Below, piece after piece: positions 41,385-49,309 of a stretch of DNA of 53,418 bases. A model generated the notes under the pieces. The model was not told the DNA's origin. It worked only from the letters and a program-made list of their open reading frames with translations, and ran no database searches. The stretch's first letter is position 1; each line of letters begins with the position of its first letter. Made by a program: the position numbers and the translations under genes. Location: assembly GCA_035510355.1 (NCBI GenBank), contig DATKHF010000027.1:1-53418 (forward strand). The letters run 5' to 3'. The DNA comes from DATKHF01 sp035510355 (GTDB lineage Bacteria; Patescibacteriota; Saccharimonadia; Saccharimonadales; UBA4665).

Positions 41385-43349
41385 ATGGCAAAGTTTAAGT
41401 TAAAAAGTGATTTTAAGCCGACAGGTGATCAGCCTACAGCAATCGCACAGTTAACCAAAGGTCTTAAGGATGGATTACACCATCAAACTCTGCTCGGCGT
41501 GACTGGTTCAGGGAAGACCTTTAGCATGGCTAATGTGGTTCAGAATCTGCAACGACCAACATTGATATTGAGCCACAATAAGACATTGGCGGCTCAACTC
41601 TACACTGAGTTTAAACATTTTTTTCCAGAGAATGCAGTTCACTACTTCGTGAGTTACTTTGATTATTACCAGCCTGAAGCCTACATGCCACGAACCGACA
41701 CCTATATTGAAAAGGATAGTCAGATAAACGAAGAAATTGATAGATTACGTCATGCCGCCACCGATTCCCTGCTGAGTCGCAAAGATGTGCTAATTGTTGC
41801 AAGTGTTAGCTGTATTTATGGCATTGGCTCGGTGGATGATTACAATGGTCTGAGCATCCGACTTAAAAATGGCGAACGGCGAGTTCGTGACAAATTTCTT
41901 CGACAATTAACTGACATCCAATATCAACGGAATGATCTCGATTTTCATCGTGGTACGTTTCGAGTGCATGGAGATGTCGTAGATGTATACCCAGCCGGTG
42001 AAGAGCTGGCCTATCGCATGGAGTTTAACGGTGATGAGGTTGAACGTATTGTTCAGATTGATCCACTGACTGGTGAAATCCTATCCAAGCCTGACACCCT
42101 AACCATTTTCCCGAGCAGTCACTATGTCACGCCGCAAGACAAACTGAAGGTTGCCATTGGTAAAATTGAACAAGAGCTGAGTGAACGTTTAGCTCTCTTC
42201 AAACGTGAAAACAAACTGCTTGAAGCCCAACGGTTGGAACAACGAACTCGCTTTGACCTAGAGATGCTTGAGGAAACTGGTTTTGTGAAGGGAATAGAGA
42301 ACTATAGTCGCTATCTCACGAACCGTGAACCGGGAGAGCAGCCAGCCACTTTACTTGATTACTTTCCTGATGATTATTTACTGATGGTTGATGAGAGCCA
42401 CATGAGTATTCCACAAGTACGAGGTATGTATAACGGCGACCGTGCTCGCAAAGAAGTCCTTGTGGAGCATGGTTTTCGCTTGCCATCAGCGTTAGATAAT
42501 CGCCCTCTGACCTTTACAGAGTTTGAGCGACATATGAATCAGGTAGTGTATGTCAGTGCAACACCAGCTAAATATGAATTAAGTCGTTCTCCAAAGCCAG
42601 CTCAACAAGTTATTCGTCCCACTGGCCTGCTTGACCCACCAATCGAAGTTCGTCCTGTCGATGGGCAAGTAGATGATCTCATTGCGGAAATTCGCGCAAC
42701 GGTTAAAAAACATCAAAGAGTGTTAGTTACTACGTTAACTAAACGAATGTCGGAAGATCTAGCTGAATACCTACAAGAACTAAACATGAAGGTGGCCTAT
42801 TTACACAGTGATGTCGAAACGCTCGAACGTACCGATATCTTACGCGACTTGCGATTGGGTACGTATGACGTTTTAGTTGGTATCAACTTACTGCGAGAGG
42901 GTTTAGACCTCCCTGAAGTTTCACTCGTAGCGATACTCGATGCCGATAAAGAAGGATTCCTGCGTAGCGAACAAGCTTTAATTCAGACTGTCGGCAGGGC
43001 AGCGCGACACGAAGAAGGCCACGTTATTATGTATGCTGATCATACAACAGGCAGCATGCAGCGCACAATTGACGAGACTACTCGTCGACGCAAAATCCAG
43101 GAAACTTACAATAACGAGCACGGTATTACCCCGACAGGTATTAGTAAATCAATTGAAAAAGGCATGCGCCCTGATCTTCCAGAGGAAGCCAAACGAGCTA
43201 AGCTAGATCTAAAAAAGATTCCAAAGGATGAGTACAAATCACTTATTAAAGATTTATCGTCTCAGATGGATCTGGCTGCCGCCAACTTACAATTTGAAGT
43301 TGCTGCTGAGTTGCGCGATCTAATAAATGATATTAAAAAGAAAATGTAA
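41385..43349 (+). CDS. uvrB: Excinuclease ABC subunit B (654 aa)
   Basis: Damage-loading helicase of nucleotide excision repair. Walker A GVTGSGKT (about 38-45), the beta-hairpin region VSYFDYYQPEAYMPRTDTYIEKD, MVDESHMS, VYVSATPAKYE, the helicase motif VGINLLREGLDLPEVSL, QTVGRAARH and the C-terminal UVR motif (LIKDLSSQMDLAAANLQFEVAAELRDLI). ATG 41385 is preferred over 41382 since it is 6 nt from the TACAAT -10. uvrA is not in the window. Confidence 0.98.
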   Translation: MAKFKLKSDFKPTGDQPTAIAQLTKGLKDGLHHQTLLGVTGSGKTFSMANVVQNLQRPTLILSHNKTLAAQLYTEFKHFFPENAVHYFVSYFDYYQPEAYMPRTDTYIEKDSQINEEIDRLRHAATDSLLSRKDVLIVASVSCIYGIGSVDDYNGLSIRLKNGERRVRDKFLRQLTDIQYQRNDLDFHRGTFRVHGDVVDVYPAGEELAYRMEFNGDEVERIVQIDPLTGEILSKPDTLTIFPSSHYVTPQDKLKVAIGKIEQELSERLALFKRENKLLEAQRLEQRTRFDLEMLEETGFVKGIENYSRYLTNREPGEQPATLLDYFPDDYLLMVDESHMSIPQVRGMYNGDRARKEVLVEHGFRLPSALDNRPLTFTEFERHMNQVVYVSATPAKYELSRSPKPAQQVIRPTGLLDPPIEVRPVDGQVDDLIAEIRATVKKHQRVLVTTLTKRMSEDLAEYLQELNMKVAYLHSDVETLERTDILRDLRLGTYDVLVGINLLREGLDLPEVSLVAILDADKEGFLRSEQALIQTVGRAARHEEGHVIMYADHTTGSMQRTIDETTRRRKIQETYNNEHGITPTGISKSIEKGMRPDLPEEAKRAKLDLKKIPKDEYKSLIKDLSSQMDLAAANLQFEVAAELRDLINDIKKKM

Positions 43350-43414
43350 TTTTGCCAGAGGCTTCAATTTTTTAAACCTTTTGGAAAAATGATGAAGTAG
43401 AAAGTATGTTGTGT

Positions 43415-43539
43415 GGTTGAGTGCGCGGGGGAGAGGGTCTATGGTTGCGGATGCCTGAAAGGCGGGGAAGATTGAACGCGGCGCGCTCACTCTTACGGTA
43501 TCGACCGCGATCCCCACCCTGAAGCGCATCCCTCAATCG
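43415..43539. other. GC-rich region with a long closing stem, possible structured RNA
   Basis: The gap after uvrB (43350-43532) holds no convincing gene. GGTTGAG (43415-43421) pairs with CTCAATC (43532-43538) and TGCGC (43422-43426) with GCGCA (43524-43528). Inside are CGCGG/CCGCG pairing and a GCC-TGAAA-GGC hairpin. This could be a rod-like RNA on either strand or the 3' structure of the minus-strand gene whose stop it overlaps. No terminator T-run is visible. Confidence 0.35.
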
Positions 43540-43778
43540 ACGGCTTTTCTCTTAAAGAGCCCGAAATAACTCACCAGAGATACGAGGAATACTATTTCGA
43601 GCGTACGAGGGTTCAAGATGAGCAGCACGAATAGCCAGATAAGAAGTGCGACGAAAAACGCCACAATTCCAACTCCTAGGCCGATCGCCGTCGAGAACTT
43701 GAGACTGTTAGTACGCATCATCGTTACCACGCAGGCGCCAAACGCCATAAAGCCTGGTACTTCAAGTACCCACCTCAT
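43533..43778 (-). CDS. Small membrane protein (81 aa)
   Basis: Two or three hydrophobic segments (about 5-20, 31-55 and 60-73, with AIGLGVGIVAFFVALLIWLFVLLIL in the centre) and a basic C-terminal end (LFKRKAVD), which places the tail inside by the positive-inside rule. AAAGGA lies 5 nt before the start on the minus strand, a good ribosome site. Unknown function. It is divergent from gatC and lies alone in the 600-nt gap between uvrB and gatC. Confidence 0.6.
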   Translation of the reverse strand: MRWVLEVPGFMAFGACVVTMMRTNSLKFSTAIGLGVGIVAFFVALLIWLFVLLILNPRTLEIVFLVSLVSYFGLFKRKAVD

Positions 43779-43974
43779 ATTTTCCTTTCCACTTCATCAA
43801 TGTACGGTAATTCGAAGTCCGGCTCGACCGATTGCTCGGGAACTTTTCTCACGAAAAACCAACTACTAATTAAACACTAGTGTAATGAAAATGTCAATGA
43901 CAGTCGTACTTGCTGTATAGCTATAATAAATTTATAAAGACATACCTAGGTAGCCTTTGGTATACTGGTATGAA

Positions 43975-44265
43975 ATGGCGAAACTAACGCGTGATGATGT
44001 CTTAAAATTGGCAACGCTTGCCAAGCTTGATCTAACTGTTGAAGAGATTGAGCTGTATGCTGCTGAAATCAGCAAAATCTTAGAGTATGTTGAACAGCTT
44101 CAAAGTGTTGATGTCAGCGGGCTATTGCCAACTACACAGGTAACTGGTTTAACTGATGTAATGCGTACTGACACTGTCGAAAGCTATGGTTATCAGCCAT
44201 CAGAGTTGTTAAAAAACGTACCAGAAAAGGAAGATAATCAGATTAAAGTGAGGCGCGTCCTGTGA
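43975..44265 (+). CDS. gatC: Asp-tRNA(Asn)/Glu-tRNA(Gln) amidotransferase subunit C (96 aa)
   Basis: The small subunit that clamps GatA and GatB: LTRDDVLKLATLAKLDLTVEEIELYAAEISKILEYVEQLQSVD and the C-terminal MRTDTVESYG. ATG 43975 is supported by TATACT (43961-43966) 8 nt upstream; the apparent upstream extension starts at a TTG inside the promoter. It overlaps gatA by GTGA. First gene of the gatC-gatA-small protein-gatB operon. Confidence 0.95.
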   Translation: MAKLTRDDVLKLATLAKLDLTVEEIELYAAEISKILEYVEQLQSVDVSGLLPTTQVTGLTDVMRTDTVESYGYQPSELLKNVPEKEDNQIKVRRVL

Positions 44266-45674
44266 GCCAGTGGTTACCAATAAGTGAAATCGCCACAAAA
44301 GTGAAAAGTGGCGAGCTTAAAGCTTCAGATCTTGTCGAGCAAGCGCTAAAAACCATCGATGATAACAAAGAATATAATGCTATTATTTCCACAATCGAAA
44401 CTAGAGCAAGAGAACGAGCGGCAAAAATTGACGATGGAGATAAAGCGGGTCGGCTGGCAGGCGTGCCATTTATAGCTAAAGATAATTTTCTGGCCTTTGG
44501 TGCTGAGACTACCGCTGGGAGCAACATACTAAAAGGTTTTATGGCTCCATATCAGGCGACCGCTATTGAGCTGCTCGAAGCCGAAGGTGCTATTTGTGTA
44601 GCTAAAGCAAACCTTGATGCTTTTGCGCATGGCTCATCGACTGAGAATAGTGATTTTGGTGTTACTAAAAATCCACACGATAAAACACGCGTACCAGGTG
44701 GTAGCTCTGGTGGTTCTGCAGCAGCCGTCGCCCTTGATATGGTACCATTTGCGCTCGGTACGGACACGGGGGGCTCAATTCGGTTACCAGCTAGTTTCTG
44801 TGGTTGTGTTGGCTACAAGCCAACCTACGGGTTGATCTCACGATCCGGCGTCGTCGCAATGGGCAGCAGCTTAGACGTTATTGGGCCGCTTGCACATTCA
44901 ATTGACGATACGGCCTTAGTGCTTGATGTCATAGCTGGTCGCGATAAATTAGATAGTACGACTATTAACCGTGATGGCGAGAGCTATGTTAGTAAACCGA
45001 CTGCTATTGATCAAAAAAAAGTGGGTGTTATCAGAGAGTATATGAAAGAAGGACTTGATCCCGAAATCAAAAAGATTGTTGAAGCGGCTATCGAAAAACT
45101 TAGGCAAGCGGGCGCTGAAATTACAGAAGTAAGCCTTCCATCACTCCCGTTCGCATTAGCGGTATATTACATTATTTGTCCAGCCGAAGTCAGTAGTAAT
45201 CTCAGTCGATATGATGGACAGCGATATGGATTTAGTGATCGTACCGCAACGACACTGAACGACAGTTATACAAAATCGCGTGGCCAGGGTTTTGGTGCCG
45301 AAAACAAGCGACGTATTATGATTGGAACCTATGTGCTCAGCAGCGGTTACTACAATGCCTACTATAAAAAAGCCCAGACTGTTAGAACGAAGCTTATCAA
45401 CGAATTTAATAAAGTTTTTGAATCTGTTGATTTTTTAGTTGGACCCGTTACTCCCACGACCGCCTTCAAAATTGGCGAGCATGCCGACCCATTAAAACTC
45501 TATATGACTGACATTATGACTGTTGCAGCCAACCTTGTTGGCGTGCCGGCAGTAAGTTTACCAGTTGGGAGTGTTAACAATTTGCCAGTTGGGTTACAAT
45601 TAATAGCACCACAGCGAGCCGATCGTGCCCTATTGGGCTTTGCCAAACAAACTGAGGAGCTATTAAACACATGA
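44262..45674 (+). CDS. gatA: Asp-tRNA(Asn)/Glu-tRNA(Gln) amidotransferase subunit A (470 aa)
   Basis: Amidase that frees ammonia from glutamine or asparagine for the transamidation of mischarged tRNA. The Ser-cisSer-Lys triad can be read as Lys73 (IAKDNF), Ser148 (GGSSGGS) and Ser172 (TDTGGS), with the expected spacing. It starts with GTG overlapping gatC by 4 nt. Together with gatB it supplies Gln-tRNA in organisms lacking glutaminyl-tRNA synthetase; tRNA-Gln is encoded at 6800-6873. Confidence 0.97.
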   Translation: MSQWLPISEIATKVKSGELKASDLVEQALKTIDDNKEYNAIISTIETRARERAAKIDDGDKAGRLAGVPFIAKDNFLAFGAETTAGSNILKGFMAPYQATAIELLEAEGAICVAKANLDAFAHGSSTENSDFGVTKNPHDKTRVPGGSSGGSAAAVALDMVPFALGTDTGGSIRLPASFCGCVGYKPTYGLISRSGVVAMGSSLDVIGPLAHSIDDTALVLDVIAGRDKLDSTTINRDGESYVSKPTAIDQKKVGVIREYMKEGLDPEIKKIVEAAIEKLRQAGAEITEVSLPSLPFALAVYYIICPAEVSSNLSRYDGQRYGFSDRTATTLNDSYTKSRGQGFGAENKRRIMIGTYVLSSGYYNAYYKKAQTVRTKLINEFNKVFESVDFLVGPVTPTTAFKIGEHADPLKLYMTDIMTVAANLVGVPAVSLPVGSVNNLPVGLQLIAPQRADRALLGFAKQTEELLNT

Positions 45675-46078
45675 GCATAAGTACAGAATTAATTCTGGTC
45701 GTTATTATACTAGCGGTCGTTATTTTGTTGCTCGGCGTTATGCAGCGTCGACCACGTCGATTGAACAAGGAATATTTCGGTAAAAAGTGGCAAGTCTTAC
45801 AAAAACAATGTGCTAGCAAATCTACCTGGGCATTAGCGGTCATTGATGCTGACAAGTTACTCGATGAAGCCCTCAAAAAGCGTCGATTTAAAGGTAAGAC
45901 TATGGGTGGACGTCTAATGACTGCTCAGCATTCATTAACAGATAATGACGGCGCCTGGTTTGCTCACAAGCTTCGCAATCAGTTGGTGCACGAGAGCGAT
46001 GCTAAGCTTACAGAGCGGAAAGTCAAAGATGCATTGGTCGGTATTCGCCAAGCTCTAAAAGATCTGAAAGCCTTGTAG
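45671..46078 (+). CDS. Membrane-anchored conserved hypothetical protein inside the gat operon (135 aa)
   Basis: One N-terminal membrane helix (5-24, TELILVVIILAVVILLLGVM) followed by a cytoplasmic helical domain with DADKLLDEALKKRRFKGKTMGGRL and AHKLRNQLVHESD. I recall such proteins as common in CPR genomes, but not their role. It overlaps gatA by ATGA and its stop is directly followed by the ATG of gatB, so it is translated as part of the amidotransferase operon. The context does not by itself show a role in transamidation. Confidence 0.8.
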   Translation: MSISTELILVVIILAVVILLLGVMQRRPRRLNKEYFGKKWQVLQKQCASKSTWALAVIDADKLLDEALKKRRFKGKTMGGRLMTAQHSLTDNDGAWFAHKLRNQLVHESDAKLTERKVKDALVGIRQALKDLKAL

Positions 46079-47548
46079 ATGATTAGTCCCGAAGTTCGTG
46101 CGAAATACCGAGCAACTATTGGTATTGAGTGCCATGTTCAGCTCAAAACCAAAAGCAAGCTTTTCTCTGCTGCAGGTAACGATGCGCGTGAAGCGCCTCC
46201 CAACACGCTCGTCAATCATATTGATTTCGGTTTGCCCGGTGCATTGCCGGTCGTGAATAAAGAGGCGATCCATCTCGCTGCACGTGCCGCCTTTGCTCTC
46301 GGCTCAAAGCCGCAAAAATTTAGTATATTTGAGCGCAAACATTATTTTTATCCAGACTTGCCGACGGGCTATCAGATTACTCAGCTTGAACAGCCGATTG
46401 TCGTGGGCGGTTTAGTTGAACTTGTAGTCGATGGTAAAGCCAGCACTGTTCGGATTAATAGAATACAAATTGAAGCCGACGCTGGGAAGAATACGCACCC
46501 TACCAACAAGGACTACTCTCTCGTTGACTTAAACCGTGCAGGCACGCCACTACTTGAGATTGTAAGTGAGCCGGATATGCATTCACCGGCAGAAGCCAAA
46601 ATCTATGTACGTGAATTATATTTACGAATGAAATATGCTGATATCTCGGATGCCAATTTATACTATGGCAATATGCGCTTTGACGTTAATGTCAGCGTCA
46701 GTAAAACAGATGAACTTGGTACACGCAGTGAAACGAAAAATCTGAATTCATTTCGAGCTGTCGAAAAAGCAGCCGAGTACGAAATTGGACGCCAAATTGA
46801 ATTACTCGAAAAGGGCGAGACGGTAGTTCAGGAAACCCGTGGCTGGGATGATGCTAAACAAAAGACACTAAGCCAGCGAGGTAAAGAAGAAGCCCACGAT
46901 TATCGCTATATGCCTGATCCCGACTTGCCGCCCATAACACTTGATGACGCATATATCGAAAAAGTAAAAAAAGAGATGCCAACAATGCCACCTGAATGGC
47001 GCCAGCGGTTAGCTGATCTTGGACTTGATAAGGCTGCTATTGAAACGCTTATCGAAGCGGAAGTTGAGTTTAGTTCTGCGCACTTATTGTCGGCCTTAGA
47101 ACAGGATTTGAGTGATAAAGCGTTTACCCACACACTAGCGAATTGGATTGTGAATATATTAGTTCCTCATTACCGTGATGATAATGTCGTTGCTAACGAC
47201 ATGATTCAGCGGCTTGATAGTTTTAAAGCTGCGCATGCGTTGACACTGGATGGGAAGTTAAGCTCCACCAACGCTAAGAAGCTCGTAATTCATGTCAGTG
47301 ACTCGCTAGAAATTTCAGACGACATCGCATTGATGGCAAAAGATCAAGGCCTAATCCAGAACTCAGACGAAACGGAGCTTATTGCATTTGTTGAAAAGGT
47401 ACTACGTGATAGTCCAAAAGCCGCTGAGGACGTAAAGAATGGTGAAATGAAGGCCATTGGGTTTCTGGTTGGCCAAGTCATGAAGGTAAGTCAAGGTAAA
47501 GCGAACCCTCAGCTGGCCCAAAAATTGATCAAGCAACAACTTAACTGA
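46079..47548 (+). CDS. gatB: Asp-tRNA(Asn)/Glu-tRNA(Gln) amidotransferase subunit B (489 aa)
   Basis: Kinase-like and tRNA-binding subunit: IGIECHVQLKTKSKLFS at the N-terminus, HKHYFYPDLPTGYQIT-type segment as FERKHYFYPDLP, GTPLLEIVSEPD, ETKNLNSFRAVEKA and the RGWDDAKQKTLSQRGKEEAHDYRYMPDPDLPP catalytic region, with a C-terminal YqeY-like domain (about 340-489). Full length. It directly abuts the preceding small gene. Confidence 0.97.
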   Translation: MISPEVRAKYRATIGIECHVQLKTKSKLFSAAGNDAREAPPNTLVNHIDFGLPGALPVVNKEAIHLAARAAFALGSKPQKFSIFERKHYFYPDLPTGYQITQLEQPIVVGGLVELVVDGKASTVRINRIQIEADAGKNTHPTNKDYSLVDLNRAGTPLLEIVSEPDMHSPAEAKIYVRELYLRMKYADISDANLYYGNMRFDVNVSVSKTDELGTRSETKNLNSFRAVEKAAEYEIGRQIELLEKGETVVQETRGWDDAKQKTLSQRGKEEAHDYRYMPDPDLPPITLDDAYIEKVKKEMPTMPPEWRQRLADLGLDKAAIETLIEAEVEFSSAHLLSALEQDLSDKAFTHTLANWIVNILVPHYRDDNVVANDMIQRLDSFKAAHALTLDGKLSSTNAKKLVIHVSDSLEISDDIALMAKDQGLIQNSDETELIAFVEKVLRDSPKAAEDVKNGEMKAIGFLVGQVMKVSQGKANPQLAQKLIKQQLN

Positions 47549-47594
47549 ATAAATTCTAATTACGTGCCAGAATGGCCTGTGGTATTATCAGTAA

Positions 47595-48488
47595 ATGTCT
47601 AAGCCAGTAACGAAAGCAGTCATTGCAGCAGCCGGGTTTGGAACTCGGTTTTTACCACAAACTAAAGCTATGCCGAAAGAAATGTTGCCTCTGGTGGACA
47701 AGCCGATCATCCAGTGTGTTGTTGAAGAGCTCGTCGAAGCTGGAATCAAAGATATTATTATCGTAACAGGCTATAGTAAACGAAGCATTGAAGATCACTT
47801 TGATGCGCCAAACCAAGATCTGATTGCCAACCTAAAACAGGGAGGCCGTAAAAAAGAGCCTTTCGTAAAGCAAATTGAGGCTATTGCAAACCTTGCCAAG
47901 TTTGCCTATATTCGTCAAAAAGGCCCGTATGGCACCGCTACACCTGTCATAAATGCCGCCCATCTCCTTGGTAATGAGCCATTTATTTACACTTTTGCCG
48001 ATGACTTTTTTGTTGCTAAACCTGGTCGCACCAGACAGTTGATGGATGTTCACGATAAATATGGTGGCTCGGTTCTCGCTTGCCGTCGAGTTACGGCAGA
48101 CGAAGATTATGACCGTTATGGGTTTGTGGCAGGCGAAGCTATCAATGAGCATCTTCTGAAGGCGAGTAAAATAATTGAGAAACCAGGTAAGACTGCTGCC
48201 CCATCAGATTTAGCGAGTGTTAGTGGTTATTTATTAACGCCTGATATTTTCAGTTATATAGAACGATGTGAAAAAAAGCTAAAGCGAGGCCAAGAGTTTT
48301 TCATCCAGCCCGCGATGCAGGCCATGATGAATGATGGCAAGTCGTTTTTTGCTTGTGAAATTCAAAACGGTAGTTATCATGATACCGGTAATAAGCTTGA
48401 ATATCTTAAAACGGTAGTCGAGTTTGCACTCAAACATGATGACGTTGCTGATGATTTTAGAAGCTACTTGCGTGACCTGAACCTGTAA
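47595..48488 (+). CDS. galU: UTP-glucose-1-phosphate uridylyltransferase (297 aa)
   Basis: Makes UDP-glucose for envelope glycans. Nucleotidyltransferase signature AAGFGTRFLPQTKAMPKEMLPLVDKPIIQ (about 11-40), TFADDFFV for the metal Asp, and the late GSYHDTGNKLEYLK sugar-binding region. Normal length. TATTAT (47583-47588) lies 6 nt before ATG, leaderless type. Confidence 0.95.
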   Translation: MSKPVTKAVIAAAGFGTRFLPQTKAMPKEMLPLVDKPIIQCVVEELVEAGIKDIIIVTGYSKRSIEDHFDAPNQDLIANLKQGGRKKEPFVKQIEAIANLAKFAYIRQKGPYGTATPVINAAHLLGNEPFIYTFADDFFVAKPGRTRQLMDVHDKYGGSVLACRRVTADEDYDRYGFVAGEAINEHLLKASKIIEKPGKTAAPSDLASVSGYLLTPDIFSYIERCEKKLKRGQEFFIQPAMQAMMNDGKSFFACEIQNGSYHDTGNKLEYLKTVVEFALKHDDVADDFRSYLRDLNL

Positions 48489-48495
48489 ACAGTAC

Positions 48496-48524
48496 TTGCC
48501 AAGTAATCGATTCAATGCTAAACT
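48496..48524 (+). promoter_or_regulatory. Promoter of the two small envelope genes
   Basis: TTGCCA (48496-48501), 17 nt, TAAACT (48519-48524), with ATG 48536 only 11 nt downstream. Confidence 0.65.
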
Positions 48525-48535
48525 TGTAGAAGTTT

Positions 48536-48808
48536 ATGGACAATCTCAATACCGCTTCTGAAGTTCTTCTAATCATCGTTTCGAGTGTTCTCTCGGTCTT
48601 TCTGGTTGTAGCAATCATTGCCGGCATTAAACTAATACAGATTCTGCAGTCAGTTAAACGTATTACTGCCAAGGCTGAAAAGTTGGCAGAATCAGCTGAA
48701 GCAGTTGGCGATTTTTTCCGCAAATCTGCTGGCCCTGTTGCGCTCGGAAAGTTTTTAACTGGCATTGCTGATACCGTCATCAAACGAAGAAAGGCCAAGG
48801 GGGAATAA
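48536..48808 (+). CDS. Small membrane protein (90 aa)
   Basis: A single N-terminal membrane helix (about 11-37, LLIIVSSVLSVFLVVAIIAGIKLI) followed by a Lys/Ala-rich amphipathic helix and a basic tail (KRRKAKGE). Typical of DUF948-like or YtxH-partner proteins; I make no firm assignment. It has its own promoter and is immediately followed by the YtxH-like gene, so the two are likely a pair in the cell envelope. Confidence 0.7.
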   Translation: MDNLNTASEVLLIIVSSVLSVFLVVAIIAGIKLIQILQSVKRITAKAEKLAESAEAVGDFFRKSAGPVALGKFLTGIADTVIKRRKAKGE

Positions 48809-48809
48809 A

Positions 48810-49214
48810 ATGGGCAAGGTTAAAAAAATAGCTGTTGGAACAGTTCTAGTTGCGGCCGCAGGGTATGTGGCTGGTGTTCTCACTGCTCCAAAGAGTGGCA
48901 AAGAAACTCGCAAAGATATTAAAGACAAGACGACCAAAACTATAAGCGAAGCCGAGAAAGAACTTAAAAAGCTACATACTCAGTTAAGTCAAATTATAAC
49001 TAGAGCCAAAGCCACCGCCGATAAGCTATCGGGTAAAGCCAAGAAAGACCTTGATGGTGCTGTTACTAAGGCAGCAGCGGCTAAGGAAAAGACGCGACAA
49101 CTTCTGAGTGCTCTCCATGAAGGCGATGCTGAAGATAAAGATTTACAGAAAGCTATAAGCGAAGCCGATAAAGCCGTAATGCATCTTAAGAGTTTTCTCA
49201 AAGACGCAAAGTAA
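48810..49214 (+). CDS. YtxH-like protein (134 aa)
   Basis: The N-terminal KIAVGTVLVAAAGYVAGVLTAPKSGKETRKDIKDK is the YtxH signature: one short membrane helix ending in a LTAPKSGKETR motif. The rest is a long Lys/Glu/Ala coiled coil. YtxH proteins are stress-related envelope proteins of unknown biochemistry. GGGGGA precedes ATG 48810, and the in-frame extension upstream lies inside the preceding gene. Confidence 0.85.
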   Translation: MGKVKKIAVGTVLVAAAGYVAGVLTAPKSGKETRKDIKDKTTKTISEAEKELKKLHTQLSQIITRAKATADKLSGKAKKDLDGAVTKAAAAKEKTRQLLSALHEGDAEDKDLQKAISEADKAVMHLKSFLKDAK

Positions 49215-49309
49215 AAGTGTTTAGATACTAAAGAGCTGCCCGTATTTCCATGTAGCACACTTGTCCTTTATAATAAAGTGAGACAAATAGAGCGTGAGGG
49301 TATATAGCT

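Noticed and set aside
43320..43529. 69-codon minus-strand frame after the small membrane gene
   Set aside because: It overlaps the end of uvrB, its peptide looks random and basic, and the region is better explained by RNA structure. The TGAGGGATG junction alone is weak evidence.
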